Assembly: GCA_963833505.1 (NCBI GenBank)
Contig: CAWHYG010000005.1
Span: forward strand, 186,001 to 250,000
Reading direction: 5' to 3'
DNA length: 64,000 nucleotides
From: CAWHYG01 sp963833505
Lineage (GTDB): Bacteria > Eisenbacteria > RBG-16-71-46 > CAIMUX01
Below are positions 51,453 through 60,155 of the stretch, piece by piece. Under the pieces are notes generated by a model. It was not told the DNA's origin. It did no database searches and worked only from the letters and a program-made list of their open reading frames with translations. Positions within the stretch are counted from its first letter, which is position 1. Each line of letters opens with the position of its first letter. Both the position numbers and the translations under genes were made by a program.

Positions 51453-52974
51453 TCAGGCCCCGGGCCCGTGGGCGGCCTCTTCCGCCGCGGGCAGGTTCAC
51501 ACGGAACCGGCTTCCACGGCCCGGTTGGCTGGCCACGTCGATCCAGCCTCCGTGCTCCCGCACGATCCCGTAGCTCACCGAGAGCCCGAGCCCGGTTCCC
51601 TCTCCCACGCTCTTGGTCGTGAAGAACGGATCGAAGATCCGCGAGAGGTTCTCTTCTGGAATTCCGCTTCCCCGATCCTCGACCTCCACGCAGATGCAAT
51701 CCTGATCCGGGCCTCCGACGGTCACCGGCGGCGTGACCCTCCTGCGGTCGAGCCGCACCAGGATCGGTCCGCCTCCCGGCATCGACTGCACGCCGTTCAG
51801 GATCAGGTTGATCAGGACCTGGCGGATTTGATCCGGATCCATGATCGCACCGGCCGGATCGGGGCCGCCCAGCGAGACCTCCAGGGACACCGCCCGCTTC
51901 TCGGCGAACGGCCTCAGCATCTGCACCACCTGGCCGGCCAGCAGGCGGAGATCGCCCCATCCTCTCTCCTGGACCCCCCGCCGGGAGAAATCGAGAAGGC
52001 GCCGGATGATCCGAGCCATGCGGTCGGACTGCTCGCGGATGATCCGGGCGTTGTCCACCAGATCCGCGACGGCCCGAGGGCTGGTCTCGATCATCTTCGC
52101 CCGTCCGGCGACCACGTTCAGGGGTGAGCCGAGCTCGTGGGCCAGGCCGGAGGAGAGGGTTCCGACGGTCGCCAGGCGATCCGCATGGCGGAGCTGCTCG
52201 AGCGCGGCGATCCGGGCTCCGTGCTCGGTGCGCACGCGTTCATCCGCTTCCTGGAGGTGTTCGCACATCTCGGTTCATCTCGCCGGCGAGGACGCCGATC
52301 TCGTCGTGCTGCTCGAGTTGGAGTCGCTGAGACAGGTCGCCCTGGCCGATCCGGCGCGCCTGGCCGACCAGTTCGCTCATGGGCTGCACGATGATCGAGG
52401 AACCGAACAGGATCGAAATCGTCACGGCCCCGATGGCGATGAGGGTGGTGGTCACGGCCATGTGCAGGATGGTCGTGTGGACGAACTGCTTTTCTTCACG
52501 AAGCGATTCCGAGATGCGGATGGCTCCGGCCGGAGCGCCCGAGATGCGGACCGGCTCGTAGGTGGCCAGGTCTCCCGGACCCTTCGACAGGTGCTCCACC
52601 CGGACGACCTCGTGACCCAGGAGAAGGCTGTCGATCCAGGCGGAGCCGCCGGCGAGCAGAGCGCTCTGAAAGGCGGCCGATCTCGGATCCGGAAACACGC
52701 GGGCCGAGTCCCCTTCCAGCCAGATCCAGTTGATGTCGACCGACTTCTCCGCCGCGTCGGCGTCATAGACCAACCGGCGAGCCCGCGACCACCCCATGCT
52801 CTTCCAGGCGTCGGCCACCGTCGCGGCCAGCGCGGCGCCGCTCACGTGGTGGTCCCGTCGCATATCGAGGTCGAACAGACGAATCTCCCGGCGGAGCTGG
52901 ACCTCCGCATTGACGAAGAGAATCACGCAAATGAGAACGAGCTGCGCTAAAGAAAGCTTGTGTGCAAGCCTCAT
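51453..52974 (-). pseudogene. Membrane histidine kinase with +1 frameshift in the HAMP region
   Basis: Two frames give a full 506-residue kinase. The first has membrane helix 1 (LAQLVLICVILFVNAEV), a periplasmic sensor of about 150 residues, helix 2 (AVTTTLIAIGAVTISILFG) and a HAMP start (ARRIGQGDLSQRL...GVLAGEMNR). The second resumes with MCEHLQEADERVR, then the H box LSSGLAHELGSPLN, N box INLILNGVQSM, and G boxes EDRGSGIPE and GTGLGLSVSYG. One extra base at 52269 separates them. It would phosphorylate the NtrC-type regulator encoded directly downstream. Confidence 0.85.
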
Positions 52975-53457
52975 GGCCGGCTGATCTCCTCGCGGCAAAG
53001 TGAGACCCTATTTCGTGCCCCATGATACCGCCTGAGGGTTCGGAAGGATCCAGGCGGCGCCAGCGAGCGAGGACAACTCACCCCCAGGTTCGCTGTTGCT
53101 CCCGGAGACGTCCGGTCCCCGGGGCTCGATTGAATCGCAACGGACCAACTCTAACACGGAGCCGCGAGCCTCGGGAATCTCAAGCTCGCCGCCTCTCGAA
53201 ACGTTCCGCAGCCCGGCGGAAGTCCGCCTTCAAGCCGTGGGGGCCCGGGCGCGAGGGTCTGCCCGGATCTTCCCGCCTCTCGGTCTCAGATCCGGCGGAC
53301 GGCCGAAGCCCGGTCGCGCGGACCCGGCCAAAGGGAAGCCTAGTCGCGCGGAGTTGGCCAAAGGGCGTGTCAAGGCGGAGGGTTCGAGCGTATCCTCGAC
53401 TCGGGGTCCTGGCTGGCCGCATCCGGCGGGTCGAGGAAGAGGCGAGGAGGGGGCGCG
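52975..53457. other. 483-bp divergent gap with a 30-bp direct repeat
   Basis: No convincing gene is seen. A direct repeat GTCGCGCGGA...GGCCAAAGGG occurs at 53313-53334 and 53343-53364. The promoter of the oxidoreductase gene must lie here but is not obvious. Confidence 0.45.
53313..53364. repeat. Direct repeat, period 30 bp
   Basis: GTCGCGCGGACCCGGCCAAA and GTCGCGCGGAGTTGGCCAAA, each followed by GGG, are spaced by exactly 30 bases. Confidence 0.6.
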
Positions 53458-55887
53458 GTGGCGGACTATCGCATCCGGGAGCATCCGATTCTGCCGATTC
53501 CGGCCGGATCCGAGGTCGAGTTCTTCTGGCAGGGGCATTCCCTGGGATCGCGCGCCGGCGAGATGATCGCCTCTGCACTCTTCGCCAACGGCGTCCGCAC
53601 GTTCGGCCGGCACCCGAAGGACGGCGCTCCCCAGGGGATCTTCTGCGCCAACGGTCAGTGCGCGCAGTGCACCGTGATGGCGGACGGCCTGCCGGTGAAG
53701 GCCTGCATGACGCCGGTCGCTCCGGGCATGAGGGTCGAACCGCTCTCGGGCCTTCCGGTGCTTCCGGACGCGCGCCCGGCGGACACCGCGGCGCCAGCAT
53801 CGGCCAGTACGAACGACCGATCCTCACAGGCACCCGCGGCCAAGGTGAACGAACGTCCCTCGCTGCCGGCAGCGGCCGGAACCAACGAGCGCCCCGCGCC
53901 GGCGATTCATCGCCGGCGTCCCGTCGAGACCCTCGAGGTCGAATGCCTGATCCTGGGCGGCGGGCCGGCCGGCCTGTCCGCCGCGATCGAGCTGGGCAAG
54001 GCCGGTGTCCGAACGCTTCTCGTCGATGACAAGCACCGCTTGGGCGGCAAGCTCGTCCTTCAGACGCACAAGTTCTTCGGTTCGATCGACGCCTGCCACG
54101 CCGGAACCCGCGGCATCGACATCGCCTCGAAGCTCGCGCGCGAGGTGATGCAGTTCGAGAACGTCCGCGTCTGGCTCAATACGACGGCCCTCGCGGTGTT
54201 CTCCGACCGGAAGGTCGGCGTCCTCCGCGAAGGGCGCTACGTCATCATCCAGCCGCAGGTTCTGCTCACGGCCACCGGCGCGCGGGAGAAATCGCTCGTC
54301 TTTCCCGGCAACACGCTGCCCGGCGTGTACGGCGCCGGCGCCTTCCAGACCCTCGTGAACCGCGACCTGGTGCGGGCGAGCGATCGGCTCTTCATCGTCG
54401 GAGGAGGGAACGTCGGACTCATCGCCGGATACCACGCCCTCCAGGCGGGCATCGCGGTTGCGGGATTGTGCGAGGCGCTTCCGGAGTGCGGCGGATACAA
54501 GGTCCACCGGGACAAGCTCGCGCGGATGGGCGTTCCGATCCTCACGTCCCATACGGTCGTGAGCGCCAACGGCCGGGACGAGGTCGAATCGGTCACGATT
54601 GCGAAGATCGACGCCTCCTGGAATCCGATCCCTGGGACCGAACGGGCCTTTGACTGCGACACCATCCTGGTCGCGGTCGGGCTCGATCCCGTGGACGAGT
54701 TCCACCGGAAGGCCGGGGAGTTCGGACTTCCCGTCTATGCCGCCGGGGACGCCGAGGAGATCGCCGAGGCCTCGGCCGCGATGTTCATGGGGAGGATCCG
54801 CGGCCTGGAGATCGCCGCCGCGCTCGGCCGGGACGTCGGCGAGGTGCCGCCCGAGTGGCACCGCACCGCGGACGTGTTGAAGTCGCGTCCCGGAGCCACG
54901 GTGACGGAAGACATCCCGGAAGAGGAATCGGGCGTCTTTCCGGTGTTCCACTGCGCCCAGGAAATTCCCTGCAATCCCTGCATCTCGATCTGCCCGAATC
55001 ACGCGATCCGGATGGAAGGGGACGAGATCATGGGCCTCCCGGAGTTCACGGGAGACGACTGCATCGCCTGCGAGCAGTGCGTCGCGATCTGCCCCGGCCT
55101 GGCGGTCACGCTGGTCGACTACCGGGAGGATCCGGCGAATCCGATCGTCACGATCCCGTTCGAGTACTCCGAGTGGAGGGTCGGAGCGCGCGGCGCCATG
55201 AGTCAGACCGACTCCGAGTCGCCGCCGGGGACCGGCGGCGGTGAATTCGAGGAACCCGCTCGCAGGCCGGATCTCTCCGGCCAACCGGACCAGGGCACTG
55301 GCAGGCCGGACCTCTCCAGCCAACCGGACCGGGGCGCAGCCTCCGGTCGCATCAAGCCCGGCGACGTCGTCACGGTCCTCGACACCGAGGGCGCCATCCT
55401 CGGGAACGTCGAGGTCATCAAGGTGCGCTCGCCCCGATTCGCCGACCGCGCCCTCCTCGTCCGCGTCCGGGCTCCCCGGGAGATCGCGCGCCGGATCGCC
55501 GGAATCCGGGTGCAGGAGCCGTGGGCGCAGGCGCAGGTGGAAGAGAAGACCGGGCGCCTCGAAGACGACGCCATCGTCTGTCGCTGCGAGCGGATCAGCG
55601 CCCGCGAGATCCGAACGCTGATCCGGTCCGGCGTGCGGGACATGAACCAGCTCAAGGCCGCGACGCGCGCGGGCATGGGAGCGTGCGGCGGCAAGACCTG
55701 CCCGAACCTGATCCTGCGGCTCTTCCACGAAGAAGGCGTGAATCTCGACGGTGTCACCCGGAACACGCGGAGACCGCTCTTCATGGAGGTTCCGCTGGGC
55801 GCTTTCGCCGGGGTCGCCGCGGGTGAAGGCCCGGCCGAGGATGCGCCCGTTCGCCACGCCACCGGCGCGCACGAGGGAGGCCTGTGA
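53458..55887 (+). CDS. Fused 2Fe-2S / FAD / 2x[4Fe-4S] / BFD oxidoreductase (sarcosine oxidase alpha or dye-linked dehydrogenase type)
   Basis: An 809-residue multidomain enzyme. Residues 1-100 are a Fer2_4-type domain with CANGQCAQC. A disordered linker leads to a pyridine-nucleotide-disulfide-type FAD domain (ILGGGPAGLSAAIELG; VGGGNVGLIAGYHA; GLPVYAAGDAEE). A two-cluster ferredoxin follows (CNPCISICP; CIACEQCVAICP). A repeat linker leads to a late domain and a bacterioferritin-ferredoxin-type domain (CRCERIS; GMGACGGKTC). GTG 53458 follows GAGGAGGGGG. In other organisms these parts are separate subunits of proline, sarcosine, opine or cyanide-forming amine oxidoreductases. It couples translationally to the DAO gene downstream. 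Confidence 0.88.
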   Translation: MADYRIREHPILPIPAGSEVEFFWQGHSLGSRAGEMIASALFANGVRTFGRHPKDGAPQGIFCANGQCAQCTVMADGLPVKACMTPVAPGMRVEPLSGLPVLPDARPADTAAPASASTNDRSSQAPAAKVNERPSLPAAAGTNERPAPAIHRRRPVETLEVECLILGGGPAGLSAAIELGKAGVRTLLVDDKHRLGGKLVLQTHKFFGSIDACHAGTRGIDIASKLAREVMQFENVRVWLNTTALAVFSDRKVGVLREGRYVIIQPQVLLTATGAREKSLVFPGNTLPGVYGAGAFQTLVNRDLVRASDRLFIVGGGNVGLIAGYHALQAGIAVAGLCEALPECGGYKVHRDKLARMGVPILTSHTVVSANGRDEVESVTIAKIDASWNPIPGTERAFDCDTILVAVGLDPVDEFHRKAGEFGLPVYAAGDAEEIAEASAAMFMGRIRGLEIAAALGRDVGEVPPEWHRTADVLKSRPGATVTEDIPEEESGVFPVFHCAQEIPCNPCISICPNHAIRMEGDEIMGLPEFTGDDCIACEQCVAICPGLAVTLVDYREDPANPIVTIPFEYSEWRVGARGAMSQTDSESPPGTGGGEFEEPARRPDLSGQPDQGTGRPDLSSQPDRGAASGRIKPGDVVTVLDTEGAILGNVEVIKVRSPRFADRALLVRVRAPREIARRIAGIRVQEPWAQAQVEEKTGRLEDDAIVCRCERISAREIRTLIRSGVRDMNQLKAATRAGMGACGGKTCPNLILRLFHEEGVNLDGVTRNTRRPLFMEVPLGAFAGVAAGEGPAEDAPVRHATGAHEGGL
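55264..55341 (+). repeat. In-frame 39-bp tandem repeat (two copies) in the oxidoreductase linker
   Basis: AGGCCGGATCTCTCC at 55264 recurs as AGGCCGGACCTCTCC at 55303. The protein repeat is RPDLSGQPDQGTG then RPDLSSQPDRGAA, a flexible linker. Confidence 0.75.
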
Positions 55888-57044
55888 TGAGCACGCAGAC
55901 CTTCGACGTGGCGGTGGTCGGAGCCGGCAGCGTCGGCCTTCCGCTTTCGATCTTCCTGGCCGAGACCGGCCTCAAGGTCGTCGTCATCGACCAGTTCGCG
56001 GGGCCGGGGCAAGGCAGCAACAAGGCGGCCATCGGCGGCATCCGCGCGACCCATTCCTCGCCGGCGAAGATCCGTCTCTGCCTCGATTCCCTGCGGGTTT
56101 TCTCGACCTGGGAGGAGACCCACGGCGACTCGATCGAATGGAAGCGGAACGGCTATGCCTTCGTCGCCTACCGGGAGCAGGAGGAGCGGACGCTCCGGGA
56201 TCTTCTTCGCACGCAACAGAGCTACCGGCTCAACATCCGCTGGTGCGACCGGGATGAGCTGCTCGCCGTCATCCCGGATCTGAGTCCCGACGGTTTGATC
56301 GGCGGGACCTTTTCGCCCGAGGATGGCTCGGCCTCGCCGCTGCTTTCATCCCAGGCCTTTTACAATCGGGCGCGGGCGCTCGGCGTCGAATTCCGTTTCG
56401 GCGAGAGGGTGATCGGCATCATCCGGCGGCGCGGGCGGCTGGCCGCGCTCAGGACCGAAGCGGGCGGCTACGCTACGGAGACGGTCGTCAACGCGGGCGG
56501 AGCGTGGGCTCGATCCCTGGCGCAGATGGGCGGGCTCGACATCCCGGTCGTGCCCGACAGCCACGAGGCCGGAATCACCGAACCGGTCGCCCCGTTCCTC
56601 GGCCCGATGGTCGTGGACGTACGGCCCCGCCCCGGCTCCAAGAACTACTATTTCTATCAGCACCGCCCGGGCCCGATCGTCTTCTGCATCACTCCCGATC
56701 CGCCTGTGGTCGGCACCGATCGACGGGAGACCTCCATCTTCCTGCCCGTCATCGCCGCGCAGATGGTGGATCTCATGCCCAAGCTCGCTCAGGTCAAGGT
56801 CCGCCGGACCTGGCGGGGCCTCTACCCGATGACTCCGGACGGTTCGCCGATCGTCGGCCGCGCGCAGGAGCTGGAGGGATTCATCCACGCCGCCGGGATG
56901 TGCGGCCAGGGTTACATGCTGGGGCCGGGCGTCGGCGGCCTGGTGACCCGGATGATCACCCGGACGCTCACTCCTGAAGACACCGCCGTTCTGGAAGAGC
57001 TAAGCCCCTACCGGGAATTCGCCGTGGAAGAAGCGCTGAAGTAG
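55887..57044 (+). CDS. DAO-family FAD-dependent amino-acid/amine oxidoreductase (beta subunit)
   Basis: A 385-residue flavoprotein of the D-amino-acid-oxidase/glycine-oxidase superfamily: VVGAGSVGLPLSIFLAE with an ADP-binding loop, the GSNKAAIGGIRATHSS substrate/FAD block, and GLYPMTPDGSPIVGRAQELEGF near the end (quoted in parts: PMTPDGSPIVG and GMCGQGYMLGPGVG). ATG 55887 overlaps the alpha-subunit stop (TGATG). In the family the beta subunit oxidises the C-N bond of proline, sarcosine or an opine and passes electrons to the Fe-S/FAD alpha subunit. The substrate cannot be predicted here. Electrons may go to the nearby cytochromes through quinones. Confidence 0.9.
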   Translation: MSTQTFDVAVVGAGSVGLPLSIFLAETGLKVVVIDQFAGPGQGSNKAAIGGIRATHSSPAKIRLCLDSLRVFSTWEETHGDSIEWKRNGYAFVAYREQEERTLRDLLRTQQSYRLNIRWCDRDELLAVIPDLSPDGLIGGTFSPEDGSASPLLSSQAFYNRARALGVEFRFGERVIGIIRRRGRLAALRTEAGGYATETVVNAGGAWARSLAQMGGLDIPVVPDSHEAGITEPVAPFLGPMVVDVRPRPGSKNYYFYQHRPGPIVFCITPDPPVVGTDRRETSIFLPVIAAQMVDLMPKLAQVKVRRTWRGLYPMTPDGSPIVGRAQELEGFIHAAGMCGQGYMLGPGVGGLVTRMITRTLTPEDTAVLEELSPYREFAVEEALK

Positions 57045-57230
57045 GCGCAGGACCCGAGCCGTTCGCGCCGCCACAGGTTGGCCACGATCAGCGCGCCGGC
57101 CTGATGGGCCGCGCCTCTGTCGGTCGACCGCACCGCCGGCACGGTTCGCCGGGCCGACGGGATGGCGTCCCCGCCGCTCGCGCTGCGCCGGCCCGGGCTC
57201 GGACCGACGCCCGGCCGCGGCGGGCCGCCC

Positions 57231-60155
57231 CTACCGATAGGCGAAGATCATCGCGTAGAGGATCAGTCCGACCAGAAGGAGCCCCACTCCGAGAGCCGTG
57301 AATCCAAAAATGCGCCAGGCCCGCAGCTCGCGGGGGGACGGAGGGCCCGTCAGATGGTCTTCCAGCGTGCCGTTCGCGACCATCTCGGCGTATTCCCGGG
57401 GCCGGTCGATCTTGAACTCCTCCAGAGGAACCCGGCCCGTGAAGATGACCGGGTCCATGGGGAATTTCTCGGGCCGGAAGTGGGTGTTGAAGAAGTGGAT
57501 CGTGAAGATGAAGCCGACCGCGAGAAGCGCTTCGTCGCTGTGGATGATCGTGGCCACGTTGATGACCGCGCCCGGGATGATCCTGGTAAACAGCTCGGGC
57601 AGCCAGAGCAGGAGTCCGGTGGCGCCGATCACCGCCACTCCCCAGAAGACGGCGAAGTAATCGAACTTCTCCCAGTAGGTCCAGCGCCCGTATTCCGGCC
57701 GCGGTCCCCGTCCGAGGAACCAGCGCGCCGAGCCCCAGACCTCCCGCAGGTCGGTCCGATTCGGCAGCATCCCGCCCCTGCCGGTGATGAGCTTGCGGAA
57801 TCCGCCCGCCGCCCGGCGCTTCCGGAGGAGGAGATCCCAAAGGTGAAGCCCGAAATAGAGGAACGTGATCGCGGCGCAGGTCCGGTGGATGATGCCGGCC
57901 GATTCGAATCCGCCGAACAGGCGGGCCAGCACCCGGGCCCACCCGGTGTAGGAGAACTTCAGGGTCATGCCGGTCAAGGCCAGACCGAAGAAGCTCACGA
58001 TGACCATGAGATGCAGCCGGCTGTAGAAGGCGGTGAACCGGCGGACGTAGAGCCCCGAGGCGGCGAGGTCCATGGCCTTGACCTGCCGCCGGAACTGGAA
58101 TGAGCGCGGCAGCCAGGCCAGGGTGTGCAACCCGAAGAAGGAAAACGTCCCCACCAGCAGGACCGTCATGCCCCAGAACGTGTAGAAAAGAAAGGGATAC
58201 TTCTTGGGATCGTGGTGGGTGGCATGTGTGAGATAGCCGGCGAACCGGCGGTTGGAGCCCGGATGGCACTGCCCGCACGTCCGCACGATGTTCGCCCGGC
58301 TGAGGTGCGATCGCGGGTCCCAGACCGGCAGGATGTCATGCGCGCCGTGGCAGTCGTAGCACTTGGCCGTCTTCACGTAGCCGAGCTTGGAGACCTTGCC
58401 GTGGTAGGTCTCGAAGTAGCTCTTGGCGATCTCCTGATGGCAGTTGCCGCACTGGGTCATGATCGACAGCTTGAAGTCGGCCGCGTCGGTCCGGCTGATT
58501 CCGTGCGCGGTGTGGCAGTCCGCGCAGACCGGCAGCTTCCGGTCGGTCTTGGTCACGGTGGGTGAATGTACGCTGTTGACGAACAGCTCGTAGATCCCGC
58601 GGTGGCACTGGGCGCAGGTCTTGGGGAGATTGGCCGGGTTGACCGAGGAGGCTGGATCCGACGCGGGCAGGACGCCGTGCGCGGTGTGGCAGTTGGCGCA
58701 GGTCGCGGTGACGGTCAACCCGCTCTCGAGAAGGCCCTTGCCGTGGATCGATTCCGTGTAGGCTTCGACCATGCCCTGATCCCGGCCGGTGTAGCGCACG
58801 GCCGCCTTCTGGCCCTTACGGTGACACTGGCCGCAGAGCGCCGGAATGTTCCGCGGATAGATCGGGGAGTTGGTGTCGGTCGGCCCCAGGATCCCGTGGG
58901 TTCCATGGCAGTCCCGACAATCGGGGGCGTCCGGATTTTGCTCCGCGACCAGCTTACCGTGCGTGCTCTTCCTGTACTGGGCCACGACCTCGGCGTGACA
59001 GACCGAGCAGTCGACCTTTTCCGCGACCGTGGCGCAGGGACGGACCAGCGACGGCGAGCAATCGGCGTGGCACTGGACGCAGGCGACGCGGGCGTGGCGA
59101 GAGTGCTCCAGCTCCCCGGCCTCGACGTGCAGCCGGGCGCTCGCAACCCCGTGGTCCGACTTCAGGTCGCTGCGTTCGTGGCAGCTCAGACAATCGCGGT
59201 CGGCCATCCCCTGGGTGTAATACACCTTCCGCACCTTGTGGGGACTGTGGCAGTCGACGCAGGCCGGAATCAGATGCGGCTGCTTCTCCCAGAGCTCTCC
59301 CCGGATCACCTTGCGATGGACCTGCTCGATCTGGACGTGGCAATGAGTGCAGGTCTTGACGATGCCCTCGCGCGAGATGGTGGATCTCGGATCGGTGTGG
59401 GGGAGCTGGTGGTGGGCCGTGTGGCAGCTCGTGCACACCGCCGTCACGATCAGGCCCTTCTTGTACAGGCCTTCGCCGTGGATGCTCTCGCTGTAGTTCT
59501 CGAGGATGCTGTCCTGGGGAATGGCGTGCGTCAACTGGACCGGAGAACCTTCGTGGTGGCAACGACCGCACAGGGTGGGCACGTTGATGATTGCGGTCGG
59601 AGAGCTCAGATCGGAAGGCCGGAGGATATCGTGCCGGCCGTGGCAGCTCTTGCAGGTCGGGGCCAGGTTGTCGCCGCGGTTCGCGGCCTGGCCGTGCAGG
59701 CTCTCCCGGTACTGCGCTTGCTCGTCGGCGTGACAGGAACCGCAGTCCACGGGCGCGAGTTTCTCCGGGTGGGGGAAATCCCCCTTCTTGAGCTCCGTGT
59801 GGCAGTCCACGCAGGCCAGACCGGCGTGCGGAGATGCCAGCAGGCCGGCGGCGTCGAAATGGGGTGGCGTCCCGGCTTCCCGGGGAGCGGCCGGACCGGG
59901 CTCGTGACATTCCGTGCAGGTCTCCGATCCCGGCGGCAAGGCAGCCGGGGCCGGAGGCGCCCCGAGGACGGCGGACGGACCCAGGCACCAGAGCACCCAG
60001 GCGGCGAGCACCGGCAATCGCCAGATCGTCGTGCCCGGCCGCTGGGAGGCGATCCGGCCTCCGCATCCGAGGCCGCGGCGGGGGGCGGGACGGACCGGTC
60101 CCGGCCGGGGGTTCCCCGCGTCGGGCGGATTTCCCGGCAGGAGGACACGCCTCAT
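57231..60155 (-). CDS. 19-heme cytochrome c fused to a cytochrome b561-like membrane domain
   Basis: A 974-residue exported protein with a signal peptide (LPVLAAWVLWCLGPSAVLGA) and 19 CxxCH heme motifs, from CTECH to CGQCH, spread over about 600 residues in recurring CHxxH modules (for example CTSCHTAH, CANCHTAH, CADCHTAH). The last 270 residues hold about six membrane helices with histidines placed like heme b ligands (IIHRTCAAITFLYFGLHLWD; IIHSDEALL; IHFFNTHF). ATG 60155 overlaps the preceding stop by 4 bp. This looks like an inner-membrane quinol oxidoreductase with a periplasmic heme wire, comparable to CbcL-type fusions. The partner and direction are inferred. Confidence 0.9.
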   Translation of the reverse strand: MRRVLLPGNPPDAGNPRPGPVRPAPRRGLGCGGRIASQRPGTTIWRLPVLAAWVLWCLGPSAVLGAPPAPAALPPGSETCTECHEPGPAAPREAGTPPHFDAAGLLASPHAGLACVDCHTELKKGDFPHPEKLAPVDCGSCHADEQAQYRESLHGQAANRGDNLAPTCKSCHGRHDILRPSDLSSPTAIINVPTLCGRCHHEGSPVQLTHAIPQDSILENYSESIHGEGLYKKGLIVTAVCTSCHTAHHQLPHTDPRSTISREGIVKTCTHCHVQIEQVHRKVIRGELWEKQPHLIPACVDCHSPHKVRKVYYTQGMADRDCLSCHERSDLKSDHGVASARLHVEAGELEHSRHARVACVQCHADCSPSLVRPCATVAEKVDCSVCHAEVVAQYRKSTHGKLVAEQNPDAPDCRDCHGTHGILGPTDTNSPIYPRNIPALCGQCHRKGQKAAVRYTGRDQGMVEAYTESIHGKGLLESGLTVTATCANCHTAHGVLPASDPASSVNPANLPKTCAQCHRGIYELFVNSVHSPTVTKTDRKLPVCADCHTAHGISRTDAADFKLSIMTQCGNCHQEIAKSYFETYHGKVSKLGYVKTAKCYDCHGAHDILPVWDPRSHLSRANIVRTCGQCHPGSNRRFAGYLTHATHHDPKKYPFLFYTFWGMTVLLVGTFSFFGLHTLAWLPRSFQFRRQVKAMDLAASGLYVRRFTAFYSRLHLMVIVSFFGLALTGMTLKFSYTGWARVLARLFGGFESAGIIHRTCAAITFLYFGLHLWDLLLRKRRAAGGFRKLITGRGGMLPNRTDLREVWGSARWFLGRGPRPEYGRWTYWEKFDYFAVFWGVAVIGATGLLLWLPELFTRIIPGAVINVATIIHSDEALLAVGFIFTIHFFNTHFRPEKFPMDPVIFTGRVPLEEFKIDRPREYAEMVANGTLEDHLTGPPSPRELRAWRIFGFTALGVGLLLVGLILYAMIFAYR

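Noticed and set aside
53096..53566. Small protein with 10-residue repeats upstream of the oxidoreductase
   Set aside because: No ribosome site, overlaps the real gene by about 100 bp, and the repeat is explained by a 30-bp DNA duplication.
53824..55872. 682-codon open frame on the minus strand
   Set aside because: Antisense to the multidomain oxidoreductase with clear Fe-S and FAD motifs.
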